Under the pieces are notes generated by a model. The model was not told the origin of the DNA. It ran no database searches and was given only the letters and a program-made list of their open reading frames with translations. A stretch of DNA of 46,166 bases from Candidatus Zhuqueibacterota bacterium (lineage in GTDB: Bacteria > Zhuqueibacterota > Zhuqueibacteria > Zhuqueibacterales > Zhuqueibacteraceae): the NCBI GenBank assembly GCA_022616415.1, contig JAKEEU010000149.1, positions 1 to 46,166 on the forward strand. Direction: 5' to 3'. Every line of letters starts with the position of its first letter. Position 1 is the first letter of the stretch. Below are positions 34,140-42,246 of the stretch, in pieces. Both the position numbers and the translations under genes were made by a program.

Positions 34140-34769
34140 TCATATGATTTCAATCATATTAGATGGTATGGACTTGATCTTGATTCTGTTATCGCTTCGT
34201 TCTATTATCCCTTCCTTTTCCAATTTTTTCAATTCCCGATAGAAAGTCTCATGTGCCAGGCCGATTTCAGCAGCAAGATCCTTGAGAGCTCCGTTTAGGG
34301 TAGTTTCCCCGGTGTCAGGATTGACGGAAAGAAGAATAAATTGGAGAATACGCTCTCTCGCCGAGAGAATATTTGTCAACTCAAGCCGTGTTCTTAAATT
34401 TCGAACTTGTGATGAGAGAAGAGAAAGATATTTCATGGTCATTTGAGGGGTGCCGGAAAGCCTCTGCAACACCTCCTGTTTGGGAAATAATAGTAACTGA
34501 GATGGCAAAGTTGCGATAGCATTGCAATGGTACACCTCCGAAAAAAGAGCGGCTTCCGCCAGGCTCTCCCCTGCTTTTGCAGTATGCATTACCACCCTTC
34601 TTCCCTCGATCGTGTAGCGCTCCAGCTTTACTCGGCCTTCCTCAATGACAAAAATATAATGTGCCGGGTCGCCTTGTCGAAAAATCAACTCATTCAGCCG
34701 GTAATTTCTTCCTTTAGTGGATACTGAACTGAAGAAAATGGTCTTAAAATCACTTATTAACGTTTTCAT
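34140..34769 (-). CDS. Crp/Fnr-family transcriptional regulator
   Basis: The 209-residue protein has a cyclic-nucleotide-type beta barrel (FRQGDPAHYIFVIEEGRVKL, then GESLAEAALFSEVYHCNAIA) and a C-terminal winged helix (GALKDLAAEIGLAHETFYRELKKLEKEGII). The barrel keeps the GE..AEAALF region but there is no N-terminal Cys cluster for an iron-sulfur centre, so it is not a classic Fnr oxygen sensor. The start at 34769 gives the normal length; the track frame reaches 34883. Target genes are unknown; the Spy-like gene 76 bases downstream is the obvious candidate. Confidence 0.92.
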   Translation of the reverse strand: MKTLISDFKTIFFSSVSTKGRNYRLNELIFRQGDPAHYIFVIEEGRVKLERYTIEGRRVVMHTAKAGESLAEAALFSEVYHCNAIATLPSQLLLFPKQEVLQRLSGTPQMTMKYLSLLSSQVRNLRTRLELTNILSARERILQFILLSVNPDTGETTLNGALKDLAAEIGLAHETFYRELKKLEKEGIIERSDNRIKIKSIPSNMIEII

Positions 34770-34926
34770 TTTTCCGAACTGCGAGCAACAATTTATAATT
34801 TGTATACGCAGCTTTAAGAAAAAATAACTGCACATTGTCAGTTTTGCCAAACTCAATTTGCAAGATATAACATCAAAAAGCAAGAAAAAATTTCATCCAA
34901 CCGTAATGCCTCACAGGTGGAAAATC

Positions 34927-34968
34927 GTAGCGCAGTCATCCTGACTGCAAGCAAGATGCTTGCGCTAC
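34927..34968. repeat. Cloverleaf-like REP element
   Basis: An outer stem GTAGCGCA (34927-34934) pairs with TGCGCTAC (34961-34968). Inside are two hairpins: CAGTCA-TCC-TGACTG and GCAAGC-AAGAT-GCTTGC. The result is a compact three-way shape, as in REP elements moved by a RayT/TnpA-REP type enzyme. It lies in the gap between the glutaminase gene and the Crp/Fnr gene. Confidence 0.8.
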
Positions 34969-35000
34969 CCCCTGTAACCGAGGCAATACATCCAGCCGGC

Positions 35001-35969
35001 TCAACTTGCTTGACACAACTCCTTCCGCTGCTGATGAAAAGCAAAATGCCAACCCAATTGCCGGGAGATATGTTCGAGTATGATATGCCCGCGCACGCTG
35101 CCGCCTTTATTGTTGACGCGCGGACTGCACACGGCAATCCCGCCGCAGCCGGTGGCGACGGCGACGATCAAGCCGGAAACGCCGCTTTTGGCCGGAAAGC
35201 CGGTGCGCACGAGGTGAATGCCGGACTCGTCATAGAGGCCGCTGGTGGCCATGATTGATACGACAATTGCGGCGGTTCGTTCCGATAGAAGCGTTACGCC
35301 ATCCGCAGATTTTCCGCCGTTCGCCAGAACCGCGCCGAGATGGGCGGCCTGCGAGATATTCGCCTCCAACGAGCACAAATGAAAATAAGCCGTCAGCGTT
35401 TTTTCAACCTCGCCGCTGATGACACGGTTGCTCTTCATCAGATACGCCAGCGCCCGGTTACGATCGCCGGTCTCCCATTCGGATTTGAACACGCGTTGAT
35501 TGGCAGCAACCTTGGAACCCAACAAACGTTCTCCCCAACGCTCGAGCCAGGCAATCTGCTCGTTCTGCTTTCCCGGCAAACGATTGCAGAGCAAAATGGC
35601 GCCGGCATTGACGAGCGGATTCGCCGGCGTCGGCCCGAAAATATCGAGCTGTGTTGCCGATGAAAAAGGCAGCCCCGACGGCTCGGCGTTGAGCCAAGAA
35701 AAGATTTCCTTTTCACCAACTTCTTCAAGAAAGCCCGCAAGCAAAATGAGCTTGGCCACGCTCTGCATGGTAAAACGATGCCGGTCAAAATCGCCGGCGA
35801 CCAGGCGAGTGCCGTCACACAGCATAATCGCCGCGCTCGTCAGCTCCGGCGGGGCCGCCGCCAATTCGGGAATATAGGAAGCCAGTTGTCCCTCACCGTT
35901 GGCGCGGGCCAAGTTGACGGCTTCGTCCAGAACGGCCTGGATTCGAGTGAGGTTCGTTGCAGCGAGCAT
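35001..35969 (-). CDS. glsA: Glutaminase A
   Basis: The enzyme hydrolyses glutamine to glutamate and ammonia. The 322-residue protein has the serine-based catalytic motif as QSVAK (Ser and Lys in the usual S-x-x-K of the family), GDFDRHRFTMQS before it, PANPLVNAGAI, and the C-terminal GFPAKSGVSGGI-like segment as FPAKSGVSGLIVAVATG. The start at 35969 lies just after the stop of the preceding gene; AAGG abuts it, so a start at 36002 with overlap is possible. The gene may be coupled to the AlbA-type gene upstream. Role in nitrogen supply or acid resistance is inferred from the family. Confidence 0.92.
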   Translation of the reverse strand: MLAATNLTRIQAVLDEAVNLARANGEGQLASYIPELAAAPPELTSAAIMLCDGTRLVAGDFDRHRFTMQSVAKLILLAGFLEEVGEKEIFSWLNAEPSGLPFSSATQLDIFGPTPANPLVNAGAILLCNRLPGKQNEQIAWLERWGERLLGSKVAANQRVFKSEWETGDRNRALAYLMKSNRVISGEVEKTLTAYFHLCSLEANISQAAHLGAVLANGGKSADGVTLLSERTAAIVVSIMATSGLYDESGIHLVRTGFPAKSGVSGLIVAVATGCGGIAVCSPRVNNKGGSVRGHIILEHISRQLGWHFAFHQQRKELCQAS

Positions 35970-35971
35970 CC

Positions 35972-37213
35972 TTAATTTTTCTTTACAGGAGCTTTTTTCC
36001 ATAACCGAACCACAAAGCGCGATTCTTCTTCGATCAGATCGGGTTCGGTGCCGTTGTGCGCCCGCATGCCGGCGATGATTTTTTCCAGCACGCCCATGCC
36101 GCGGCTTTCAACATATTCATAATCGCGCAGAACGTCTTTGAGCAACTCGTTGCGAGTTGAGCGGTAGCCTTGTTTCATTTTTTCAACGGTTACACTATTG
36201 GGCAAACGGCCTGGCGAGATCACCTCAAGGCGGTCACTATATAAAGAAACTTCAATATCCATCATCCACATCGTATAATCACGATGCGCCACCGCGTTGA
36301 CGATCGCCTCGCGCACGGCATCGACAGGAAAAACAGGCACGCGGCGTCTTCTGGCGCCTTCCAGCCAGGCAACGGTGCCCGTGTTTCGTGCGACAAAATT
36401 CACGGCGCGGTCAATAACGCCAGGTTCCACAACACGGCCTCGCGGCGAGACAATATGGACCAGCGGACCGCGAATATCTTCTTCATCAACGGTGTCGTAA
36501 TCCTTCTTGGTATCTTTATAAGCAGTGGCCGTGATTCCTGATTGCGGCAAATAACGCTTGGGCTTTATGCCGAAGAGCAACATACCCGCAACCGTCGGAA
36601 TGATGCGGCCTCGATCTTCCCTCAGAATCTCGGTGTTCAACAAAAGTTTCGTCCAAGCTTGTTCGTCGTCTGGCGCCGGTGTTTTACGGCGCAACATATC
36701 CCTAAAGTAACTTTGGTAGAAATCACGATCCAGATCATTGATGGTCGCGCCTGGAACGGGCCGTAAATCGTATCGCACCAATCCCGAAGCTTGAAACAAT
36801 CGCACTTCCTCTTCTCGCGAGGCCTCGCGAGAAGTGCTGCCAACCCGGACATGCGTGACCCACGCGCCGCCTCGTTTGGCGCGATAGGGCTTGTCCGGCG
36901 CGTCGGCAGGAATGGTAATGACGCCGATTTGACGGCCTTCTTCCCACCGGATGATTTCCCAATACGGAATCATCGCCGGCTGCAAATTTTCGCGGCAAAG
37001 GTTCATCACCAACTGCTCGACAACGGCAGGCGTTTTGGTCAAGCCCGAGATGGCGCCGTTGTCTTCAACGCCCAACAAAATTCGCCCGCCCTCCAAATTG
37101 GCCAACGCCGCGATTTCTTTGGCGAGGCTATCGGGATGCACGTCGTCGCGCTTGAATTCGACGCCGGAGTTTTCGCCGTTTTGAATGATTTCGGCAAGTT
37201 CGGCTTTGAGCAT
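35972..37213 (-). CDS. AlbA_2 (Schlafen-type) domain and HATPase-like putative regulator
   Basis: The 413-residue protein starts with an AlbA_2 domain: EFKRDDVHPDSLAKEIAALAN, then GGRILLGVEDNGAISG near residue 45. It continues with a helical middle and a C-terminal HATPase_4-like part (VREAIVNAVAHRDYTMWMM, near residue 300) and a winged-helix end (SRGMGVLEKIIAGM). Such proteins are called ATP-dependent DNA-binding transcription factors; some lie in stress or defence regions. The start at 37213 follows AGGA. It is followed at once by the glutaminase gene. No clear target is known. Confidence 0.85.
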   Translation of the reverse strand: MLKAELAEIIQNGENSGVEFKRDDVHPDSLAKEIAALANLEGGRILLGVEDNGAISGLTKTPAVVEQLVMNLCRENLQPAMIPYWEIIRWEEGRQIGVITIPADAPDKPYRAKRGGAWVTHVRVGSTSREASREEEVRLFQASGLVRYDLRPVPGATINDLDRDFYQSYFRDMLRRKTPAPDDEQAWTKLLLNTEILREDRGRIIPTVAGMLLFGIKPKRYLPQSGITATAYKDTKKDYDTVDEEDIRGPLVHIVSPRGRVVEPGVIDRAVNFVARNTGTVAWLEGARRRRVPVFPVDAVREAIVNAVAHRDYTMWMMDIEVSLYSDRLEVISPGRLPNSVTVEKMKQGYRSTRNELLKDVLRDYEYVESRGMGVLEKIIAGMRAHNGTEPDLIEEESRFVVRLWKKAPVKKN

Positions 37214-37388
37214 AAATAAATTCCTGTTGAATCCTCTTTGTAGAGAGTGACAAACCAAAGATACGCAGCCCATTCCCAAAAGTCAAGCACTCTAACACTA
37301 CAACGTTAATTGGTTGTAGCCCAAGTTAAGTTAATGCAAGGCATCCTCGGGTCGGACAGCTTTCCCGACCTTAGCATCCCCACTGCGA

Positions 37389-37424
37389 AAGGGCGGCGGG
37401 ATGTATCGCCGCCCTTCTTGTTTT
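37389..37424 (+). terminator. Strong Rho-independent terminator
   Basis: AAGGGCGGCG (37389-37398) pairs perfectly with CGCCGCCCTT (37407-37416), loop of 8, followed by CTTGTTTT. A second hairpin GGTCGG/CCGACC at 37350-37370 comes just before. It is orientated to end a plus-strand transcript, though no plus-strand gene precedes it here; see findings. Confidence 0.75.
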
Positions 37425-38067
37425 AAGGCATCTCCAAAGCCATGCCTCAAATTGGTCCATTTGTTCTATCTCGCGGCTGGTCTTATGCTATTATGGCGGT
37501 CAAATTAGTTCCTCGGTTCTATTTCGCCACGTGGCCTGGCGTTGTTATCTTAATGCCGGCAACAAGTCAGGTTATTCTCGCCGCAAAAGGCGATTCGGAT
37601 GATCTCGAAAATCATTCACGACAAGGAGGAAGTTTATGCGCATCGCGAAAATAAATTTCATTCCAACGTCAGGAACAGCGCCATTGGTCGCTAAAGTATC
37701 TGGAAGAGATTCAAGATACACAACAACAAAACATTGCCTTGCGTGCGAAAAGTGTAATTGTCATCAACTCCCCTTTGTTGCCTTATGAAATTTGCCATTG
37801 TCTCATCCTTGTCTCGTTTCCACTTGAGACGGTGTTCGAGCGAGCAACAAGGTTTTGCTCGTATGAGTACATCACCAAGTGCAACATTCATGTTTGTAAG
37901 CTTTTGAAATTTTGTCAAATATGCTGATCGCTCAATGGTTTTGTGAGAATGGCATGCTCGTTGCCTACACAATTGGCAGATGCCGGAGCTTTAAGGCTTG
38001 CACGATAACTCAATCATGGCTGTGAGAGAGCAATGCTCGAACCCGGCAAACTTTAAGGAGATCAAAA
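37425..38067 (+). other. Gap of about 640 bases with short decayed reading frames
   Basis: No intact gene is recognised. A frame from ATG 37636 to TGA 37788 has 50 codons, an excellent AAGGAGGAAG ribosome site, and a Cys cluster CLACEKCNC near its end. A different frame shows a charged, protein-like text (DKEEVYAHRENKFHS, then after a shift QEQRHWSLKYLEEIQDTQQQN and RAKSVIVI) between about 37585 and 37760. The text suggests a decayed gene, but the family is not recognised. Confidence 0.35.
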
Positions 38068-38751
38068 ATGAAAACGCGAATACTTCAGCGTGTCGTCGTC
38101 GGTGGTTGTGTGTGGGCAGTTTCGCTAATGTTCCTTGCGGAGGCCGCGCCGGCCATGCAAGCCCGCCGGGATGGATCAAAAGCCAGTGCGCCAGCGCCGG
38201 CTTTGGCAACGGCTACGGTCGATGTCGATATGCCTCGCAACGAGACGGCTTCGCCCAAGCGCGCCAACGTTTTGGCGCCTCCAGCTGATCGCGTTCCCGT
38301 CGTGAATTTGAAAAAAATTGAAGCCGATAAAATCACCTCGTTCTTCGTGCGCGCCAACGACAGTAAGCGCATTCAGCTCTCGATGCTGGTGGCGTACAAA
38401 CCCGAATTTGCCGAAGCTGTGCAACAGATGGTCGGCCAAAAAGTCACGCCGCTGGTTTTCTCCGTATCGACGTTGCCCAACCGCCAGGTTGAGTTCGATC
38501 CCGCCAAGCTGCGTTTCGAGCAGCGCGGCCGCACCTGGCAGCCTGACGCGAGCCAGGGCGTTCTCGACGTGTTGCCGCTCGACGATAATGCGAAGTTCGG
38601 CGGATTAGTGACCGACCGCGAGGTGCATCAAGGCGTCGTGTTGCTGCCGGCTTGGATGAATCCCAAAGAGCCGATCACGCTGCGCTACGGTGATTTTCAT
38701 TACCTGGCCAGATTTGCCGATCTGCAAGGCAAAGCCGCGAGCACGAAGTAA
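38068..38751 (+). CDS. Secreted protein of unknown function
   Basis: The 227-residue protein has a signal peptide (VVVGGCVWAVSLMFLAEAAPA) and an Ala/Pro-rich linker to about residue 80. The C-terminal 140 residues form a soluble domain with TSFFVRANDSKRIQLSML, LPNRQVEFDPAKLRFEQRG and MNPKEPITLRYGDFHYLARF, probably beta-sandwich. The ATG has AAGGAG 8 bases before it. No family is recognised; it may be a periplasmic structural or binding protein. Two hairpins end the transcript about 50 and 110 bases after the stop. Confidence 0.78.
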   Translation: MKTRILQRVVVGGCVWAVSLMFLAEAAPAMQARRDGSKASAPAPALATATVDVDMPRNETASPKRANVLAPPADRVPVVNLKKIEADKITSFFVRANDSKRIQLSMLVAYKPEFAEAVQQMVGQKVTPLVFSVSTLPNRQVEFDPAKLRFEQRGRTWQPDASQGVLDVLPLDDNAKFGGLVTDREVHQGVVLLPAWMNPKEPITLRYGDFHYLARFADLQGKAASTK

Positions 38752-38797
38752 GTTTATTTCGACAATCCCTCCTCCCTCTATAGCACTTCTTTTGGTT

Positions 38798-38829
38798 GGA
38801 CTCGCCTTGTTCGTACAAAAGGCGAGTCC
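38798..38829. terminator. GC-rich hairpin after the secreted protein gene
   Basis: GGACTCGCCTT pairs with AAGGCGAGTCC (11 bp) around a loop of GTTCGTACAA. The run of T is missing, so it is a weak terminator, or a transcript-end stabiliser. Confidence 0.6.
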
Positions 38830-38856
38830 GCCGGAAGAAGACCTCAATGCAGGCAG

Positions 38857-38927
38857 CCCCTCTGTTTTGTGCTCCGAAGTTCTGGGAATAATGGACCTCG
38901 GGCAACACGGCAGAGGGGATTTTTATT
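38857..38927 (+). terminator. Long hairpin with T-run
   Basis: CCCCTCTG (38857-38864) pairs with CAGAGGGG (38911-38918) and is followed by ATTTTTATTT. The 46-base inside part has further partial complementarity. It probably ends transcription of the 38068 gene and isolates the antitoxin region. Confidence 0.65.
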
Positions 38928-39009
38928 TCGAAATTCCTCTTGCTTCCTCCACAAAAAAACACTAATTTTTAACGCTGTTACAATCACGAAGCCAATTTTA
39001 GGTGTTAAA

Positions 39010-39360
39010 ATGAAGACCTTGACCGCCTCGAAAAAGAAGAAGATTGCCGCCAAGCCTCATCTTGGAAATGCCAAAGCCGACGCCTTGCTGAAGGCGCGTC
39101 TGTTTATGAATGCCGAAGCCGCGCAGCGACAAGTCAAGTCGATGTGGCTGGCTGTAGACCCTGAGCTTAGGCTGGAAGCTGCCATCGAGTTGTTTCGCTC
39201 GGACGAAGTGACTCTCGAGCGTGCCGCCGAGATTGCCGGACTGAATCGATGGGTTTTTCATGAGATTCTTATCAAGCGCGATATCAAGATTGTGATTGAG
39301 GTTGATCCAGCCGAAGAGCTCGAAAAAGGTGTCAAAGCAATCCTTAAACATGCCGAATGA
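39010..39360 (+). CDS. UPF0175-family antitoxin, copy 1
   Basis: The 116-residue protein has a basic N-terminus (KKKKIAAKPHLG) and a UPF0175 core: ELRLEAAIELFRSDEVTLERAAEIAGLNRW, in which the helix-turn-helix lies, then an acidic C-terminus. This family is the DNA-binding antitoxin partner of PIN-domain toxins. No toxin follows this first copy directly; it is followed instead by a second copy. It aligns with copy 2 over its whole length without gaps and about 70% identity by hand count. A role as orphan or second antitoxin is inference. Confidence 0.85.
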   Translation: MKTLTASKKKKIAAKPHLGNAKADALLKARLFMNAEAAQRQVKSMWLAVDPELRLEAAIELFRSDEVTLERAAEIAGLNRWVFHEILIKRDIKIVIEVDPAEELEKGVKAILKHAE

Positions 39361-39471
39361 TAGCCGGGTACGGCAATTTATAGAAATTCCTCTTGATTCA
39401 TCTCCGAAAAAACACTATTTTTTGATCGCAGTCATAATGAAAAAGAGTCTTTGTTTTACTCAGGAGTCGGT

Positions 39472-39822
39472 ATGAAAATGTTAATTGCACCAAGAAAGAA
39501 AAAAGTTGCGGCCAAGCCACGGCTTGATAATTCAAAAACCGAGGCCCTTTTGAAGGCACGATTGTTTTTGAATGCGGAGGTCACGCAACAACAAGCGCAG
39601 TCCGTTTGGTTTGCCGTCAAACCAGAGCTGCGCATAGAAGCAGCGATCGAGCTTTTCCGGTCTGAAGAAGTGACTTTAGAGCGTGCCGCCGAAATTGCCG
39701 GCCTGAATCGTTGGCTCTTTCAAGAAATTCTTATTAAGCGCAAAATTAAAACCGTGCTTGAAGTAGATCCGGTGGACGAACTGAAGAAAGCCACTGCTGC
39801 AATCCGAAGACTTGCCAAATGA
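39472..39822 (+). CDS. UPF0175-family antitoxin, copy 2
   Basis: The 116-residue protein has the same build as copy 1, with RKKKVAAKPRLDN at the start and ELRIEAAIELFRSEEVTLERAA as the core. AGGAG lies just before the ATG. Its stop overlaps the toxin start (ATGA), so the two are translationally coupled, as expected for a toxin-antitoxin pair. It should bind and silence the PIN toxin and repress the operon. Confidence 0.88.
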   Translation: MKMLIAPRKKKVAAKPRLDNSKTEALLKARLFLNAEVTQQQAQSVWFAVKPELRIEAAIELFRSEEVTLERAAEIAGLNRWLFQEILIKRKIKTVLEVDPVDELKKATAAIRRLAK

Positions 39823-40313
39823 TCGTCTGCGATACAAATATTTTGTCAACCTTTGCGCGTGTTGGCATCCTGGATTTGCTCTTTAAGCTCTTTCCCAACC
39901 ATGAGTTTGTCATCCCGCCTGCGGTGTATAAAGAAATTAACGAAGCAATTCAGCGCGGCATGTTGTTTCTTGAAACGGTACAGACTCAGGTTGATAGCGG
40001 TCAAATTTGTGTATTGGCACTTACCTCTGAAGAAGAAGTTGTGCGCAAGAGTTTACCTAGATCATTTGGATTAGGCGAAGCCGAGGGTGTAGCCATCTGT
40101 ATCCGGCAAGATGCCGTCTTTCTTAGCAACGACAAACGTGTGCGCAATTATTGTCAAGAACACGGAATAGCAGTTTATGATTTGATAAGGTTGTTACGCG
40201 CGCTCTGGGAAAATAAGATCGTGTCGCGGCATAAAGTGCATAAGATTGTAAATAATATTGAACGATTAGAGGAGGTAGTTTTTAAAAATAAAAAAGACAT
40301 TTTTAAAGATTGA
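39819..40313 (+). CDS. PIN-domain toxin (ribonuclease)
   Basis: The 164-residue protein begins MIVCDTNILSTFARVGILDL, with the first catalytic Asp at residue 5. It continues with FVIPPAVYKEI, FGLGEAEGVAI (acidic residues near 85-88), and FLSNDKRVRNY (near 107). These are the metal-binding acidic residues of PIN nucleases of the DUF3368 type, which cut RNA. The start overlaps the UPF0175 stop by 4 bases. The end is a Lys-rich tail. Most likely a type II toxin. Confidence 0.9.
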   Translation: MIVCDTNILSTFARVGILDLLFKLFPNHEFVIPPAVYKEINEAIQRGMLFLETVQTQVDSGQICVLALTSEEEVVRKSLPRSFGLGEAEGVAICIRQDAVFLSNDKRVRNYCQEHGIAVYDLIRLLRALWENKIVSRHKVHKIVNNIERLEEVVFKNKKDIFKD

Positions 40314-40351
40314 CAGTTCCGCAGTTTATCATCTATCCGCTGAGGGAGGAA

Positions 40352-42076
40352 ATGAAACGAATCTTTTTTGTCACCTTGAGCGTCGCCACTGCGGCGCTGT
40401 TGCTCTTCTGGCATTTTAAGGAAAGTGTTGCCGGCGCCTCGAAATATCCCGAGCGCGCCAAGCGCGGCATGGTGGTGTCGTCGCATTATCTCGCTTCGCA
40501 AGCCGGCGTCGAGATTTTGAAAAATGGCGGCAATGCCGTCGATGCCGCCATTGCCACCGGCTTCGCGCTGGCGGTGACGCATCCGTCCGCCGGAAATATC
40601 GGCGGCGGCGGGTTTATGGTGGTACATACTAATGATGGCCGGGTGACGGCGTTCGACTTTCGCGAGAAGGCCCCGGCCGCGGCGCACGAGCGCATGTATC
40701 TCGACGCCGACGGGCAATATGTGAAAGATTTGAATCACGAGGGCTATCTCGCCGTCGGCGTTCCCGGCACGGTGGCAGGCTTTTTCCTGGCGCATCAGAA
40801 ACTCGGCGCCAAGCCGATGTCCGAGCTGATTGCGCCGGCAATTACTTTGGCCGAGAAGGGTTTTCCGCTTTCGTGGGATTTGTATGATGATTTCAAGGCG
40901 CTTGAACCGGCGTTTAAAAAATATCCGGGTAGCGCGAAAATTTTTTTGAAGAACGGCGAAACGTTCTACGAGCCGGGTGAAATTTGGCGCCAGCCGGATT
41001 TGGCCAAAACGCTGCGCCGCATTCAGAAAAATGGGCGCGACGGTTTCTATAAAGGAGAGACGGCGCGCTTGCTGGCGGCGGACATGCGCAAAAACGGCGG
41101 CTTGATCACCGAAGAAGATCTTGCTAATTACCAAGCCAAAGAACGCCAGCCGATTCACGGCACCTATCGCGGCTATGATATTTACTCGATGTGCCCGCCC
41201 AGCTCCGGCGGCACGGCACTGGTGGAGATGCTCAACATTCTCGAAGGCTTCGACTTGCGAGGATATGGCCATAGCTCCGCGCAACATCTGCACTTGATGG
41301 CGGAGACCATGCGCCGGGCTTTTGCCGATCGCGCGCGCCATCTCGGCGATCCGGATTTCAATCCTGAGATGCCGATTGCGCGGCTCATCTCGAAACCTTA
41401 TGCCGAGCAATTGCGGCGCAGCATCAGCTTGAACCAGGCTTCGTCGAGCGATCCGGCGATTTTTAGCGAAGCTTACGAGGGCACCGAGACCACGCATTAC
41501 TCGGTGGTCGATCCGGCTGGAAACGCCGTGGTGGTTACGTACACATTGGAAAATAGTTACGGTTCGAGGATCGTCGCCGAGGGCGCCGGCTTTTTGCTCA
41601 ATAATGAAATGGGCGATTTCAATCCGTGGCCGGGGCATACTGATACAACCGGCATGATTGGCACCGCACCCAATCTCGTTAAGCCGGGCAAGCGCATGCT
41701 CTCGTCGATGACACCGACGATTGTGGCGAAGAATGGAGAGCCGTACGTGCTCATTGGCTCACCGGGTGGCCGCACGATCATCAACACCGTGCTGCAAGTG
41801 ATCGTGAATGTGATTGATTTCGACATGGACATTGCCGAGGCTATTGCCGCGCCGCGCATTCATCACCAGTGGCTGCCCAATGTGTTGCGCTTGGAAAAAT
41901 TCGGCACCACCGAAGATTCGCAGCGATTGTTGGAGATGATGGGACATCGCACGCGGGTCTCGAATTATTCTCGCGCCCAAGGCAGCGCCATGGGAATCAT
42001 GATCGATCCCGAAACCGGCTTGCGGCTGGGGTCGGCCGATCCGCGCGCTCCCGATGGTGCCGCAGTAGGCTTTTAA
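40352..42076 (+). CDS. ggt: Gamma-glutamyltransferase
   Basis: The enzyme moves the gamma-glutamyl group of glutathione to water or amino acids, outside the cytoplasm. The 574-residue precursor has a membrane signal (IFFVTLSVATAALLLFW), the large-subunit motif GGNAVDAAIATGFAL and NIGGGGFMVV, and the cleavage and catalytic site ETTHYSVVDP with T380 as the new N-terminal nucleophile of the small subunit. The C-terminal GSPGGRTIINTV and PRIHHQWLPN are typical. The start at 40352 follows GGGAGG. It starts 38 bases after the PIN gene, on the same strand, but is probably independent. Confidence 0.95.
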   Translation: MKRIFFVTLSVATAALLLFWHFKESVAGASKYPERAKRGMVVSSHYLASQAGVEILKNGGNAVDAAIATGFALAVTHPSAGNIGGGGFMVVHTNDGRVTAFDFREKAPAAAHERMYLDADGQYVKDLNHEGYLAVGVPGTVAGFFLAHQKLGAKPMSELIAPAITLAEKGFPLSWDLYDDFKALEPAFKKYPGSAKIFLKNGETFYEPGEIWRQPDLAKTLRRIQKNGRDGFYKGETARLLAADMRKNGGLITEEDLANYQAKERQPIHGTYRGYDIYSMCPPSSGGTALVEMLNILEGFDLRGYGHSSAQHLHLMAETMRRAFADRARHLGDPDFNPEMPIARLISKPYAEQLRRSISLNQASSSDPAIFSEAYEGTETTHYSVVDPAGNAVVVTYTLENSYGSRIVAEGAGFLLNNEMGDFNPWPGHTDTTGMIGTAPNLVKPGKRMLSSMTPTIVAKNGEPYVLIGSPGGRTIINTVLQVIVNVIDFDMDIAEAIAAPRIHHQWLPNVLRLEKFGTTEDSQRLLEMMGHRTRVSNYSRAQGSAMGIMIDPETGLRLGSADPRAPDGAAVGF

Positions 42077-42081
42077 CGTCG

Positions 42082-42099
42082 CACAGACGGCTCGTCTGG
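42082..42099. repeat. Short palindrome, CAGAC-GGCTC-GTCTG
   Basis: A 5-bp stem with a 5-base loop directly after the ggt stop. Its sequence (GCACAGAC...GTCTG) is related to the larger palindrome at 42673-42712, so both may be members of one repeat family. Confidence 0.5.
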
Positions 42100-42154
42100 T
42101 TTTCGGAACAATAGCAGGATGCTAATCCCTTAATTCTGCACATAAAAAGTCAAA

Positions 42155-42222
42155 CCCCGATTTCCCATTAGTTGCTGAAATCAATCGGGTGGTGACTGTG
42201 GCTTTATGGTGCGAAATCGGGG
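42155..42222. repeat. Inverted repeat CCCCGATTTC...GAAATCGGGG
   Basis: Two perfect 10-bp arms are separated by 48 bases; the inside includes a second partial copy (GAAATCAATCGGG), which could pair with the left arm instead. It lies in the gap between ggt and the small membrane protein, just before a GGAG ribosome site, so it could be a leader structure or a repeat. Confidence 0.65.
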
Positions 42223-42246
42223 TAATCAATTACGAAGGAGTCGACT

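Larger units (their letters stand above)
38932..39822 (+). repeat. Tandem duplication of antitoxin gene with its leader
   Basis: The leader 38932-39009 and the leader 39384-39471 share blocks such as GAAATTCCTCTTG and AAAAAACACTA-TTTTT in the same order, and the two following genes are of equal length. So a unit of about 440 bases, with leader, was duplicated in tandem and then diverged. Confidence 0.8.

Noticed and set aside
35972..37213. AlbA_2/Schlafen-type protein as a phage-defence gene
   Set aside because: The domain occurs in many ordinary regulators, and the gene is coupled to a glutaminase, not to known defence genes.
37321..37424. GEMM (cyclic-di-GMP), ZTP or SRP RNA
   Set aside because: I compared with the remembered consensus motifs and found no match for the conserved loops; only the hairpin and terminator can be supported.
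40175..41638. 487-residue open frame on the minus strand
   Set aside because: It is antisense to the gamma-glutamyltransferase gene and the end of the PIN gene, both of which have clear catalytic motifs. Its composition (many H, R, A) is that of a shadow of a GC-rich gene.
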